From Epiperipatus broadwayi (Eukaryota > Onychophora > Udeonychophora > Euonychophora > Peripatidae), in NCBI GenBank assembly GCA_028023455.1, contig JAQFVV010012419.1, positions 560,001 through 624,000 of the forward strand: a DNA stretch of 64,000 nucleotides. Direction: 5' to 3'. The notes beneath the pieces are model-generated. The model ran no database searches. It was not told the DNA's origin and saw nothing but the letters and a program-made list of their open reading frames with translations. A program made the position numbers and the translations under genes. How positions within the stretch are numbered: the first letter of the stretch is position 1; each line of letters opens with the position of its first letter. Positions 25,988 to 37,825 of the stretch are shown here, piece by piece.

Positions 25988-28954
25988 TGTAGCCAGTTGG
26001 CTTACATAGCATACACTAATTTAGTGTGTGTGCATAAATATATAATTAAAATAAAGGAAAAGTAGAAATAAACATAGAATAAGTTTTTGTAGATATTTTT
26101 CTATATTTCCTAAAATAAAATAATGATATGTAAAGGGTTAAATAACTGGGTTTAAAATAATATTTTATTGTAAAATTAAATATTTTAAAAAGGTCTGATA
26201 AAAATTATTTATAAATCTGATTTTGAAATGTAAAAACACAATACTTGTTTTTAAATTTTTTTAAATTAATTAAAACATGTATGTTTTTAAAGGGATTAGT
26301 GAGATAAAAATAAAAACTCTGTTTTTAATCAAGATGTTATTACCTTAGATGATTTTATAAAAGGGCTGATAACAAAATTAGCTGCAGTCTGGGTAATGAT
26401 TTTTGAAGAGAACAGTCTGGATAGAGATTTTTGAAGAGAGCAGTTTGGATTGTAATTTTTTGTAAGAGCTGAACCGAACAGCTTGACTACTAAAAATTTT
26501 TAAGTGGCAGCAATTAGCTGACCAAAATGGATAACTGCAGTTTATTGTTGGCTGTAGCAGAGAGTTGGCAGTTCAGTTATCATAAACTGATGTAGCTGAA
26601 GGCAAGATAGTAGACTGTTTTTCTTAGCAGGAGTTTAAATTCACATGGAGAAAATGCCCCACTTTTTTATGCTGAAATTCATAGCCTGAAATCTATCAAA
26701 CCAAGACAGCTGCTTGCCTGGAATAGTTCTACACAGATGGGATACCAACTATGAACCAACATTATACATGGATTTTACTTTTTCCTGGTGATGATGATCC
26801 CTAAAACCAAACTTACCAGAGAACCCAAGCTTTCTGAAGAAGCAATTATATATATATATATATATGCTGATGTATCTAAAGGCAGAGAAGAACAGATAAA
26901 AATATATACAGCTGTGGTGAGTAGAGATATATATAATAACAAAATTTTAAATAATTTCTTTAGTAAAATGACATTTTAAAAGTGATGTGTGAATTTGTAC
27001 TTTTTATGTTTATGGTGGGTGTATAGCTGAGCAGGGCTATTTGGATGCCATGTGTTCATGATGCTCTGAAGTATAGGCTCGGCACTGTCTAGACCTAGAT
27101 GTTGAGATCCCAGAGTAGTCCAGTGGTGAATATATATAGGCCTCATGAATAGACCTTGGTCTCATGAATAGACCTCATTTATACCTCTAAGTCTCACAGA
27201 GATGAAGAGAGTTGGTTCAATGTCTTTTATTTATTTTTTCTGGATACTACTTTTTGAGGATGATCTGTCTAGGTACTTAGAAGGGGCAGTGCTTAAAAAT
27301 GAGGTATTTTTCTTGTGACATCATGGAGCATTGGGTGCAAGATGGTCCTTATCATGGCATGAGGAGCTACTGTTCACATATTCACTTTTCCTACCTCACC
27401 CTGCCTACTTCATCAGCATTAACTAATCAAGCAGAATGGCATTTAAAAAAATATGTATAGAGAACTTTTAAATTGAAACTAATTTTAAATTATATATTTT
27501 GTTTATACACATGTATATGTGTAAAATTTATGTGTTTTCCAAATGAATTAATTATGAAAAAATATAATATTATTGTAACTAATTAAAATATGTAACTTTT
27601 TGTCAGTGTGCAAATACACACACAGACATATGTAAAAATTTTAAACGTTTATAGTATTTTTTTATATATACAACTGGAAAAGGTTATTTTATATGACAAT
27701 TGTAATATGTCGATTGTACAGCATATTTGCGTGTGCGCATATATGTCAATGCTTGTCAAATAGGACATATATGCAAATTTTAATCATTTTTTTTGTCATT
27801 ATTGAATAGCAATTGATATACATTAATTTTATGTTATAAATGGTGCGTCTGTGCACACATATAGGTAAATCCATGTAACAATTTGAATTTTGACTAGTAA
27901 TTATGTAAGTCACAAATGTAATAATTATTTTATGTTTAATTGAAATGTCTTCATCCTATGTTATAAAACACAATCTGTGTATGGATATATGTATGCATTT
28001 ATAGATACCCATTAAGAAATAATGCAATTAATGTAATAACTTGAATTTTGTAGTAATCTTGTAAATTACAGAGGGATGACTTTATTATTGTGTATCTTTC
28101 AAAATCAGAACCCTAATAAGACCTTAATCATTTATTTTTTTTGTTATTAATAAACCTGTATTTAATTGTTAAAAATGGTTTCCATCATCTCTTGGTCACA
28201 TACAGTAATAGAGCTTGTGTTCTCTGAGCTAGATTCGAGAACGGGATGATTATATAAATGAGGATGTGTATTTAGTGCTTTGGGGCATCCAGAGATGATC
28301 AATCATCATCCTGGTTGGTGCAAAAGAGGATACCTTTAATGCCCACACACTATATTTTATTTTAGTTGAGTCTTGTTAAAAAAATTTAAGTTTATAGTTG
28401 GCCAGTACAAGCAGACAGAGCATTGATGATGATCAGGATGTTTTAAATATCCCAGCATTGTTGTTTTGATTTCTGATTCTTATGTATTTTAATGGATGGG
28501 CATTAAGCTGGTGCATCCAAGTTATGTTTAAATAATTTCCCAAGGTAGCAAAGGCTCAGTGGTTAGCCCGGTCTAGAGAGGACCCATTTTCAGTCCAGCC
28601 ACAGGATGGTCTGTTGATTTTATTCTGATTTATTGTACTAATTTGTTTATTCCCATCAATGATGATGATGGATGGTTGTTTCTCTTGAATATTTCTTTTG
28701 AGTACATTTACTTTATAATGTTGGTTGATAAATAATTATGCTTTTAGTTGCTTTTCTGAGTTAGCTGGCTGGTCTCTCAATGATCTCTCAGAGATTCAAT
28801 AATCTCATGCTCCTCTTAAATATTTCATACTTCTGTAAATATACTTTTTGTAAATATTTCATTTTAAATGAATTGGGAGTGATGACGTTTTGCCATCACC
28901 CAGTTTCATTTTCATTTCCTTCACCATTTCTTTTGATACCCCCATCCTGTTACA
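25988..28954 (+). repeat. LTR of element K, right copy (family A copy 2)
   Basis: Starts TGTAGCC next to the polypurine tract and ends CCCCCATCCTGTTACA. It mirrors 20955-24160. A segment of about 450 bp near 26980-27450 has no partner in the left copy; without it the LTR is about 2.5 kb. An AT tract lies at 26850-26865, which is where the third copy of this LTR breaks off at 43370-43381. Confidence 0.75.
28551..28602 (+). other. tRNA-like A/B box pair in LTR K
   Basis: GGCTCAGTGGTTAGCCCGG resembles a tRNA A box region, and TTTTCAGTCCAGCC about 30 bases on resembles a B box. The mirror-image copy on the minus strand near 21340-21285 keeps the same layout. No acceptor stem can be paired. Confidence 0.35.
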
Positions 28955-28956
28955 AT

Positions 28957-31153
28957 TGTAATGATCCAGAGAAGGTAGACTTACGTAAACTGCACTACAG
29001 GGTGCCATCTAGGCATTTGAACCTAGAACAATTTATAGAGTAGGCAGATACGTAAGTAAAAAAAAATATTTTTTTTTCTTTGCATCCGGTCATTAGCCTA
29101 TGTCACTAGCTCAGGGAGTAGCAGAGATTCAGTAATATAATATAAGAGTATATATATAAAAAAGAATAAAATAAGCCACTGCCAGTAATTAACATACAAA
29201 CATTTATTTATGCACATATATATATAAGATTGAAAATTGTTTTAGTATCAGTTTACATTTTAACATTTAACATTATTTTTTTAACTTTACTTTAGATTTT
29301 TAATTTACATTTTAATTTCTATTATATTATAAGTTTACATTTTAATTAAGTTCGCACAGATGGGATTATAAAAGCTTGTTTTAAGATGTTGCATATAGAT
29401 CGGTTACATAGATTACATGGTTAAAAACATTTCAAAGTAAACATAAACGATCAAAATATAAAATCATTGATACTGACAATTGCAGAGAGAAATTTATAAG
29501 TAACCCAATAGTATTCACCATAAGATACTTGCATTGTCACCAATGACTTAAAAGACATCTGAATAAATACATTTTAGATACTCACCATAAGGTATCATTA
29601 TTTATTGAATGTCTATATATTTTGATCAAATATGAAAACCCAAACATACTTAACCGATAACCAATCCATGCAAGCATCCATAAACAACTTAAATTTAATG
29701 CATTTTTATTTAGGGTCGAGTATGAATAGACTACATAAATTTGCATTTGAAAATAAAACATTCTATTCCCATTTAACCTTAGGCTAAAGGTTCGCAGCCA
29801 AAACTGGCGTCAATTTATCTGATATATCGATGCATTCAATGTAATACGAAATACGGCAGCACCAAAAAGTTAAGAGAAGAAATTGCCTCTCATCAAATAG
29901 GAATATGACATCTATCTGATAAGAAGAGCAATAAAAAAAACTCCATAGAAAGGAACTGCATTCTCCATCTTATAATTCCTTCCATAGGCAAATGGGTGAG
30001 TGCGGCATATAAAACGATTCTGCCCGTAGTGAATCTGATATTACATCTACTAATCACACCAATATATCCAATCCATTGACCCAATTTAACAACGACACAA
30101 ATAACCTAAGATTACCCTCCCCTCATATAACTTTACAAATCTATACAGCCATTCACGCTTGACTTAAGTTTAACATTGATATATTTTAAGTTATCGGAAA
30201 ACAGAAATCATAAATAACCTTAAAGAACAAAATTAAATAAATGGAAATGATTTTAAACAAATAAATAAAAAATACATCAAATAACATTTTAACTACTTTA
30301 GTCAGATAGGAAACTAATGCAATTATTTTAAATACAAAAAGTTTTTAATTTAATGTTCATTAATTGTAAAGTTCTTACGGTTTTAAACAGTTCATCTTTA
30401 TCTGTCGTTAGTAAGTTTGAACGGGAATTTCCACGCCGTCCTGAAGATATTGGTATACATTTAGCCGTTGTTTTATTTATTCATTCGGAGGTTTTTTAAT
30501 TTAGTTGGTCCTCAATGTAGAAAACGATGTTTCACTCCCTTTTCTTTAACAGCTGAAGGAATTGAAAGTGCCTCTTTCAATCCCTTCACCTCCAACTCCA
30601 TACTAATACATATAGTCACATCGTAATAGTCATTAATCACTAACTAATAATTTCCAAACTTGTCCTTTTATATTACTTTGAAAGATTGACTTAACATTAC
30701 GTCATCGATGTGATGATCCTTTTCGTTGAGGTCCGATTTCCCAATGGATTTATTTCATTTGCTAAAAGTTTCTATTGTTTTCCTAACTGACCAATGTTTT
30801 TACATTTAAATGCCCAAGGCTGGTTTACATTTGACTAATTAAATTTATCATTTCCATTTCTGATTAATTAACCTGTTTTCCAAATCAAAGATATATTTAA
30901 AGATAAATTTAAAGATATAATTTTATCTCCAAATCTTTTTAAAATTTAGTTTTAAAATACTTTTTCTTTAATAAAGTTTTATTTTAATAATTTTTCATTA
31001 TCTGTGCGATTTAATATATACGAGTTTAAGATGATATTTAATTTCAATTTTTAATTCTTAAAGAAAATTTTTAAATGCGAACTTTTTAATTTACTTTCAT
31101 GTTTAATAAATAAAAAAACAACAACAATGTAACGAACGTCTGTGCTCGTTACA
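28957..31153 (-). mobile_element. LTR-like repeat E, copy 1
   Basis: About 2.2 kb, two bases from the end of element K. On the minus strand it starts TGTAACGA, folding with TCGTTACA (31128-31153), and ends GGATCATTACA. Copy 2 follows directly in the same orientation; shared blocks include ACAGGGTGCCA near one end and ACTCCATAG(A/G)AAGG in the middle. It has no coding region. The terminal bases and hairpin match LTRs A and B, so a solo LTR is likely. Confidence 0.6.
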
Positions 31154-31170
31154 CAATATATAAGTATATT

Positions 31171-33223
31171 ATAATGGTCAGGACATATTGATGGTTTAAG
31201 TCTTCCCATATCTGCCATACAGGGTGCCACCAGGCTATTGTAACTTGGAAAATTATATAGTAGGCAGATATCGCTGTTAAAGTTCCAAATTTTTACATAT
31301 ATATTTTATTATGACCGTTAGCTGATGCCACTAGCTCAATGGAGATGCAGAAACTTAATATAACTTCTTAAAATATATTTTAATAAAGACAGTTCAATAA
31401 AATAAATAAATAAGCTACTGTCAGAAATAACACACACAAAAAGATTTATTGATTCATATAAATATTTAAATTGAGGAATAAAATTTATCTTGTTTATATT
31501 TTAATATTAATTTTTAAATTTAAATTATTATTTTAAACAATCCACACAGAAGGATTTTAATAACAGTTTGTTTTATAATGTTGAGTATAGATACACTATA
31601 TGGATTCGTTTAAAAAAGAAAATATCCTATAGCCCTTATTTAACCATAGGCCAAAAGTTCACAGTCAAACCAATGCCAATATATCTGGTATATCAATGTA
31701 TTCAATGCAGCATGAATATGATGGCACAGTATCATAATGTCAGGAATACACATCTAAACAGCAGGGTTATATAAAAGAAATTGTCTCTCATCCAGTACAG
31801 GAATGTTACATCTGTCTGATGAGAGGAACAATAAAATAAATTAATGGAAAACTCCATAGGAAGGGATTGCAGTCCTTTTTGCTGACTTACTATCCCATTC
31901 CATAGGCTAAAGGGATGATCCAAGGAGCAGGGAATACATCTGCTTCTGATGGTCGATAAGAGTGGGATTACTTTTCCCAAGTGTGGCATAAAGATGATCC
32001 TGTACATAGCAGATCTTCATACTAAATTTACTAATTACATCAATATATCCAATCCATTAACCCAATTTAACTGCAAAACAACTAACCCAAAATTAACCCT
32101 CTCTTAAACTAATATAAACTTAATGAATCTATATAGCCATCCACACCCAACCTAAATTTAAAGACATTCAAATGATTTAATTAATACAAAATTATTAAAG
32201 AAAGAAAAATAGAAATGATTATTAATTTAGCTAATTTATACATAAAATTAATTTACAAATTTTATTTGAAGTCAGATAGGTTCCTTTAAAGTTAAGTTTA
32301 ACTTATTTTGCTTATAGAAGATATATTGAAACAGTTTATAATGACAAAAGCTCATACTTTCAATGGTAGATTTTCTGAAGTCTGTTTGTCCATTTTCATG
32401 AAAGATATATTGAAACAGTCTATAATGACAAAAGCTCATACTTTCAATGGTAGATTTTCTGAAGTCTGTTTGTCCATTTTCATGATCACTATTGTTGACT
32501 GTTTATCTTTTAAAATGGAGCCACTACTTGCCATTCATTGGTCAAGAACCGACTTCTGAAGGCATCAGCTGGTTGTCCGGAAATTAAATCTACCGCAGGC
32601 TCCTAGGTCATTGAGCCTGCAATAGAGCTACAATTTATAGATATATTAATAGTCCGCTTGTAGATTAATAGTCAGCCCCACAACAACAATTATTTTGCCT
32701 TTTATATTTTTATTAGCCTCTTATCAGCAAATTTTCAGATCCAACGAGCAAGATGTCACTAACCTTAAAGTCTCTTTTTTGGTCCATGCTGTGGCTTGGT
32801 GCTTCCATTGGTCAATCTTTAGTTTCTTATCTATCTCCTATCTGACTTTTTTTTAAATATATATGAACCCCAAGGGCTAGTTTGGTTTTTTATTTAATTA
32901 AAAGAACAATCATTTCCATTTTGAGATTACAGGAATTAATTAATACCTGTTTCCATTTTTATTTATGTTACTTTAAAAAAATATATTAATCTTCAAATCT
33001 TTTTTTTTTTTTATTTATAAAAAAAAAAGTATGTTCAAATAAATAAAAAAGTACATTCAAATACTTTTTTTTCTTTTTTAAAAAAAAAATACTTTTAAAG
33101 TTTTCCATCTGTGTGAATATATATACATTAAGCAACTCTTTTTAATTTTAGCTTTTAGTTATTAATAAATTTATTTTTATTTATGAACTTAAGTTTTTAT
33201 TTTAATTTTAAATTAATGTAATG
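31171..33223 (-). mobile_element. LTR-like repeat E, copy 2
   Basis: Second direct copy, about 2.05 kb, 17 bases after copy 1. It starts TAATGGTCAGG in plus reading and ends near 33223, where sequence matching the 3' part of LTR F resumes. The minus-strand terminal hairpin seen in copy 1 is lost or decayed here. Open frames inside it are short and shared only in part with copy 1. Confidence 0.55.
32317..32484. repeat. 84-bp tandem duplication
   Basis: Two adjacent 84-base units (from about 32317 and 32401), nearly identical. Because 84 is a multiple of three, they keep an 83-codon frame open, which should not be taken as a gene. Confidence 0.9.
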
Positions 33224-33330
33224 GCATACTGAGTGTTATATTAACTAAATTGCCATGCTACATGTTGTTATTATTTAACTTAATTATAACTGCAATTCAG
33301 TGGTAAATTTGGTCACCACCAGACATAGCA
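33224..33330 (+). repeat. LTR F, 3' part of the split 5' LTR
   Basis: Matches 37719-37825 (GTGTTATATTAACTAAATT, then GGTCxCCAxxAGACA) and ends in CATAGCA. Two bases later TGGTGTAGTCAATGC may be the primer site of element F. Confidence 0.8.
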
Positions 33331-33388
33331 ACTGGTGTAGTCAATGCAAATAAACCTCATCAGTTGATAATTCATTCAAAATACAGAA

Positions 33389-34090
33389 ATGCAGCCTGCA
33401 ATATTGAAATTTGACAATGCAGAGGCAAGTCAATGGCACCTCTATGTCCAACAAATTAAAAAACTCAATTATAAATAGAGTAAATGATGACAAAACTAAT
33501 ACTTCAACATTATTTTGCTAAATATGAAAAAGCATCATACAAATTGCAAATAGACTGGTTGATCCAAAAACTACTAAACTTATGTTCCAGCAAATCAAAG
33601 AGCAATTAGCTGAATACTCCAACCCCCTTCAGTCCAGATACATTGCCAGAGTCCAATTCAGAAACCACTGGCCAGGGGGAAATGAGCAGGCACAAGAATG
33701 ATATGCCCTGTGAGAACTGCCTATGAATCATACTTGGAGGAAGCTCTCCTTAAACAATTTTTATGTGGTATGACTAATGATATCTTGAGACAACAGTTAT
33801 AGGCAATCAAGCATGGGATAGCTCATGAGCTTGCATTAATGCAGGTGAAAAAATCCTTAGCCATTAAAGTAGCAGACAGCAATCATTCCAAAATAAACAG
33901 GGTTGATAAACTGGACAGCAGCACATCCCATAATTCTAGCACAATGCACAATGGAATAAGCAAAATTAAGTGTTTTTGTTGTGAAAAAATAGAACTTAGG
34001 TCCACTAAGTGTTTCTATAAAAATCAACAATCCAACAACTATAAAAATATTGAGCAACTTGAGAAAATGTGTCAGAAAAAGAAATCTCTT
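33389..34090 (+). pseudogene. Element F gag
   Basis: Decayed retrotransposon gag in the interior of element F. It begins MQPAILKFDNAEASQWHLYV about 60 bases after the 5' LTR end, then shifts frame several times. FLCGMTNDILRQQL and LALMQVKKSLAIK (near 33760-33860) are typical of the C-terminal helices of Ty3/gypsy Gag. A single zinc knuckle follows near 33970 as CFCCEKIELRSTKCFY: the Cys are kept, but the usual Gly and His positions have changed. Gag would form the particle and bind the RNA. Stops and frameshifts exclude function. Confidence 0.7.
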
Positions 34091-34189
34091 GATCATACAA
34101 AAGAAAGCATCCAGGTGTGCAGTACTAAAAGAATATCGATGCAAGATAAAATGGTGACCATTAACAACACTGAAACAAACCAAGTGGAA

Positions 34190-37120
34190 AATTTTTATTT
34201 TCAGCAAATTCCTTTTAATGGTAATAGACAGTGAGATTCGAGTACTTATGATCTTTCTTAGAGACTGCAAAACCACCATGGTGGCCATGACATGCCCTCC
34301 TAAGATGCTACAGGAAAACTTGAAAGCTCATGATGTAAACAGAAACAACATTAGAATTAAAGATTTAGTCCATGCACAAATTACAAACAAAAAAGGGTGA
34401 AAATAGTCACCTTGCTCCTTTGTATTGTCTATACCAATATAAACCCCCTCATAGGCCATGAACGGTTCTTTCAATTGGGAATCAAAGTTGCAGTAATCAA
34501 AAATATTGATATCAAAAAACAAATTAGACTTGGTTTTCCCAAACTATTTGATGGAGAATCCAGATTAATAAAGACAAGACCAATATCTTAGAAAATATTG
34601 CCCAAGACTATTCCTATAATCTGCAGACCCATGAAAGGTCTCTTACACACAAAAAGGAAAGGTCACTGAGGAAGTAAACTGGCTGATAATGGCATACTAC
34701 AGCCAATGGAACAAGCTAAATGGGCCACTGCCTTGGTTGTAATAACCAAGCCAAATGGACAAAGACATTTATGCAGTGATTACTATATATAAGTCAACAA
34801 GGCATTAAACCAGCATGTATACTTTGTCCCTAACTCACTACAGAAGTCAAAATTCTTTCCCAAATTGGACCTTAATGTGGAATTGTCTCAAATTCCAGTC
34901 ACTGACAGAGCCATTGACTCACCTAGGATTATTCAAATGCAAACATCACCCATTTGGCATAGTGTCAGCACCTAACATTTTTCAAACAAAAACCAAAACC
35001 CTCTTTAGCAGCATTATTCCATATTTTCTTGATGACATATTGGTCACTGCTAACTCTGAGTACACATTTAATTAAAACCTGCCATAGGTTAAATGAATTT
35101 TGCACCAAATGAAATGGCAAAAAAATGTATTTGGAAATCGATGTAAATTAAATTCCTGGAACACATAATTTCAAGTGGTGCACTAGGCTCTCCTCTGAAA
35201 AAGTCAAACGTATCAGAAGCCAAAAGACCAAATAATGTAAAATATATACAGTTATTTCTGGTCCTTGTAAACTACTTGAGACCTTTTTGGATAACAACGC
35301 ACATATAGCAAGGCTGCTGTACCACTTGGTTAAAAAAAGAACAGGAATGGGAGTGGAAAGCTCTACAGAAACAAGCATTTTTACACACCAAGACCCTCCT
35401 CACATTCAAAAAGCTACATGTACATTATAACAGTGAATTAGAAATAACCTTGGCAACTGTTGCATTAGAATAATGTGGGAGTGGTATTATGCCCCACAGC
35501 TCAATTAGGTGAATGACCCATTCATTGTCCAAGGCTGAGAAAAAGTACAACCAACTAGATAAGGAAGCACTGGCCATAATATTTGGGATCTGGAAATTAC
35601 ACCAATATATATATATATGGATGTTATATCTGCATAGTGACTGATCACAAGCCACTCTTGGGAATATTAGGCACTAAACAGATGACTGAACATTTGAGCC
35701 CATGAATGCCAAGATGGCTAAATACAGTCATAGGCTACAAGTATAGCTTTGAGTAGAGAAAAGGTACTAAAATAGGCCACACCGACACCCTCTCACGAAT
35801 TCCCAACCAAACAAAAAAAGATGTCAATGCAGTAGAAATAAACTACATTGACTTACTAGAAAATAAAACCCACAATAGCACAAAAGTAGTCAAGTGTGAA
35901 GATACCAGGATACCAGATACAGGTGGATAATAGAAAACATAAGCAAGGGTTGGCCTAAACAAAGACCATTTTTTCTACCCATAGAGCTGTGGAAAGTTAG
36001 AAAAAACCTCAATTTACAAGTGATCACACTCATATAAAACCATGTTGATTCCAAACAAAAACAGGGGCCAAATCTTCAAAGTAATACATGAAGGTCCAGA
36101 CATTATTAGAGCAAAAGCATTAGCTTGCAGTTATGTCTGGTGGCCCAAATATAACAGTGATATAAAAAACTACATCAAAAACCGCAAAAACTGCCGGTCA
36201 TGTGCAAACAAACTTCTGGCTATATCCAAACCCTGGAAAGAAACAGACAATCCATGGCAGAGGATACACATAGACCAATGTGGGCCAATCCAAGATCAAC
36301 TATTCTTAGTAGCTGTGTATGTCTATTCAGTATGTGCTGAGTACAAAGCAGTCAAAAACATGAGTTCAGAGGAAACCATAAATGGAAATATTTGCATACC
36401 ACAGTTTTCTGGAAAACCTGGTATCGGACAATGGCATTAATATCACATCAGAAAAATTTGTGTACTAAGCAGGAATGGGGAATAAACCACATACTGACAC
36501 CACCCTATCACTCCCAACCAAATGGACTGGCTGAGAAAGCCATACAGAACCTAAAGTCAGCAATAAACAAAATGAGAAAACAGCATCTGCAACATTCAAT
36601 ACTCTAAAGGCCCTACTGCACCAACACTCAACACCTAAGCCAAATACAGAACATCACCAGGAGAAAAATATCTAGGTTGATGACTGCAGACAAAACTAGA
36701 CAAAATGGTGTCATATGAACATGCTAAATCACCCACAGAAATAAAAAACATTTTTTGCCATATGACTGTGTCTGGATCAAGTTAAATCGGAATAAAAAGT
36801 GGACCAATGGAGAAGTAGTATGTCATCTTAGTAAACAAGTTGTAGCTGTCCAGATGGCAGATGGAAAAGCATTTCACAAGCACATAAATCAACTATAGAA
36901 GAATAACTACAAACTTACTATCGAAGTCAAAAATGAAGCTGAATCTGAAAATTTATATATTGGGGATAAATTCAGTAAGTCTCCCAATGGTAACAATACC
37001 ACAGCTTTGGAAACCAACACCCTACTTCACCCTACATGGGGAAAAAAAATTCCTGCCCACTTCAGCAACTATGCTCTTAATTCAGAGTGCAGAAAATGTA
37101 AACCCTTTGTTCTCTGAACT
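34190..37120 (+). pseudogene. Element F pol: protease, RT, RNase H, integrase
   Basis: Frameshifted Ty3/gypsy pol in the usual order. Protease: LMVIDSEIRVL near 34215, with the catalytic DSG changed to DSE. RT: KWATALVVITKPNGQRHLCSD near 34720 in broken frames, then YFLDDILVT at about 35025, which keeps the DD pair. RNase H: TFKKLHVHYNSELEITLA near 35400, YNQLDKEALAII near 35550. Integrase (36042-36607, two frames): YVWWPKYNSDIKNYI plus a CRSC zinc part, HIDQCGPI with the first catalytic Asp, then YHSQPNGLAEKAIQ around the last catalytic Glu. The downstream tail near 36760-36900 is in yet other frames. The element is dead. Confidence 0.85.
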
Positions 37121-37130
37121 GGGGGAGGTG
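37119..37130 (+). other. Polypurine tract of element F
   Basis: CTGGGGGAGGTG directly before the 3' LTR start TGCTGAATATG; position and purine content fit the plus-strand primer. Confidence 0.7.
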
Positions 37131-37825
37131 TGCTGAATATGCGATATAGAAATTAATGAATGTATATTTTATGTTAACAAAAAATAAAGACTGAAATAGT
37201 TAAGAATAGTCTAAAATATGTGTGTTTATCAATGAAAATATAACTTATGAGATATTAAATTAATTAAATGAAATTTAAATTAAAAGATCAGCTGTACTGA
37301 TAAACATTAAAAAAAGCTCCACTAGTAAATCTAATTAAAGATTAATCCAACTACTGATTAAATTCCAGATAAGAACTAAAATAAAAAAAGACTTTAATTA
37401 AATGAAAAACTAAATGTGGTTTGAGTGATTAATATGACACCACCATGTGGAGGAAAAACCAACCAATCAGGGTATAGGAATGAGGAGGAGCATAAAAAAA
37501 TAGATAATGGTTGGATAACAAAAAAGGATGATACTTGCTGAGTAGAGCCCTAGAAGAATAGATGTGTTTTTTCTCTGGAAATCTTTGCCAGCCTTTTGCT
37601 TCATCTGGCCTCTAGATACTCTGGGGACCATAGTGGCAGGTCAATTGTGTGCATATCATCATATGTATTTAATATAAATAATCATTATTTTATATAACTG
37701 TTTGTCATTGTAACTAATGCATATATACTAAAGTGTTATATTAACTAAATTTCCATGCTGCCTATTGTAATTATTTAATTATAATTGTAATTCGGCTGTA
37801 AATTAGGTCGCCATTAGACACAGCA
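37131..37825 (+). repeat. 3' LTR of element F
   Basis: 695 bp, TGCTG to CAGCA. It is the only complete copy of this LTR in the window and serves as the reference for the two separated pieces of the 5' LTR. Confidence 0.85.

Larger units (their letters stand above)
20955..28954. mobile_element. Palindromic LTR retrotransposon K, about 8 kb
   Basis: The left arm (20955 to about 24940) and right arm (about 25225-28954) are reverse complements over nearly 4 kb, apart from local insertions. Sampled stretches differ at roughly one base in ten. Each arm holds a stretch of interior, a polypurine tract (CAGACTGGGGCAA) and an LTR that starts TGTA[A/G]CC and ends GTTACA or a variant. The spacer (about 24941-25224) holds a primer-site-like sequence and the end of a third, truncated LTR. 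So this is one LTR element with a second half-copy joined in inverted orientation, and both outer ends are LTR 3' ends. No usable coding region was found. Confidence 0.8.
20320..37825 (+). mobile_element. Ty3/gypsy element F, 5' LTR split by nested insertions
   Basis: Inferred outline of one decayed LTR retrotransposon. The 3' LTR is 37131-37825 (TGCTG...CAGCA). Its first ~590 bases match 20320-20929, and its last ~107 bases match 33224-33330, directly before gag. These two pieces are therefore probably the 5' LTR, separated by about 12.3 kb of later insertions. Outside the element, CATAT (20315-20319) and CATAG (37826-37830) could be a 5-bp target duplication with one change. Without the inserts the element is about 5.2 kb and carries gag, protease, RT, RNase H and integrase, all broken. 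Confidence 0.65.

Noticed and set aside
32308-32559. 83-codon frame with a 28-residue duplication
   Set aside because: Result of an 84-bp tandem duplication within non-coding repeat E; no known domain and not open in E copy 1.
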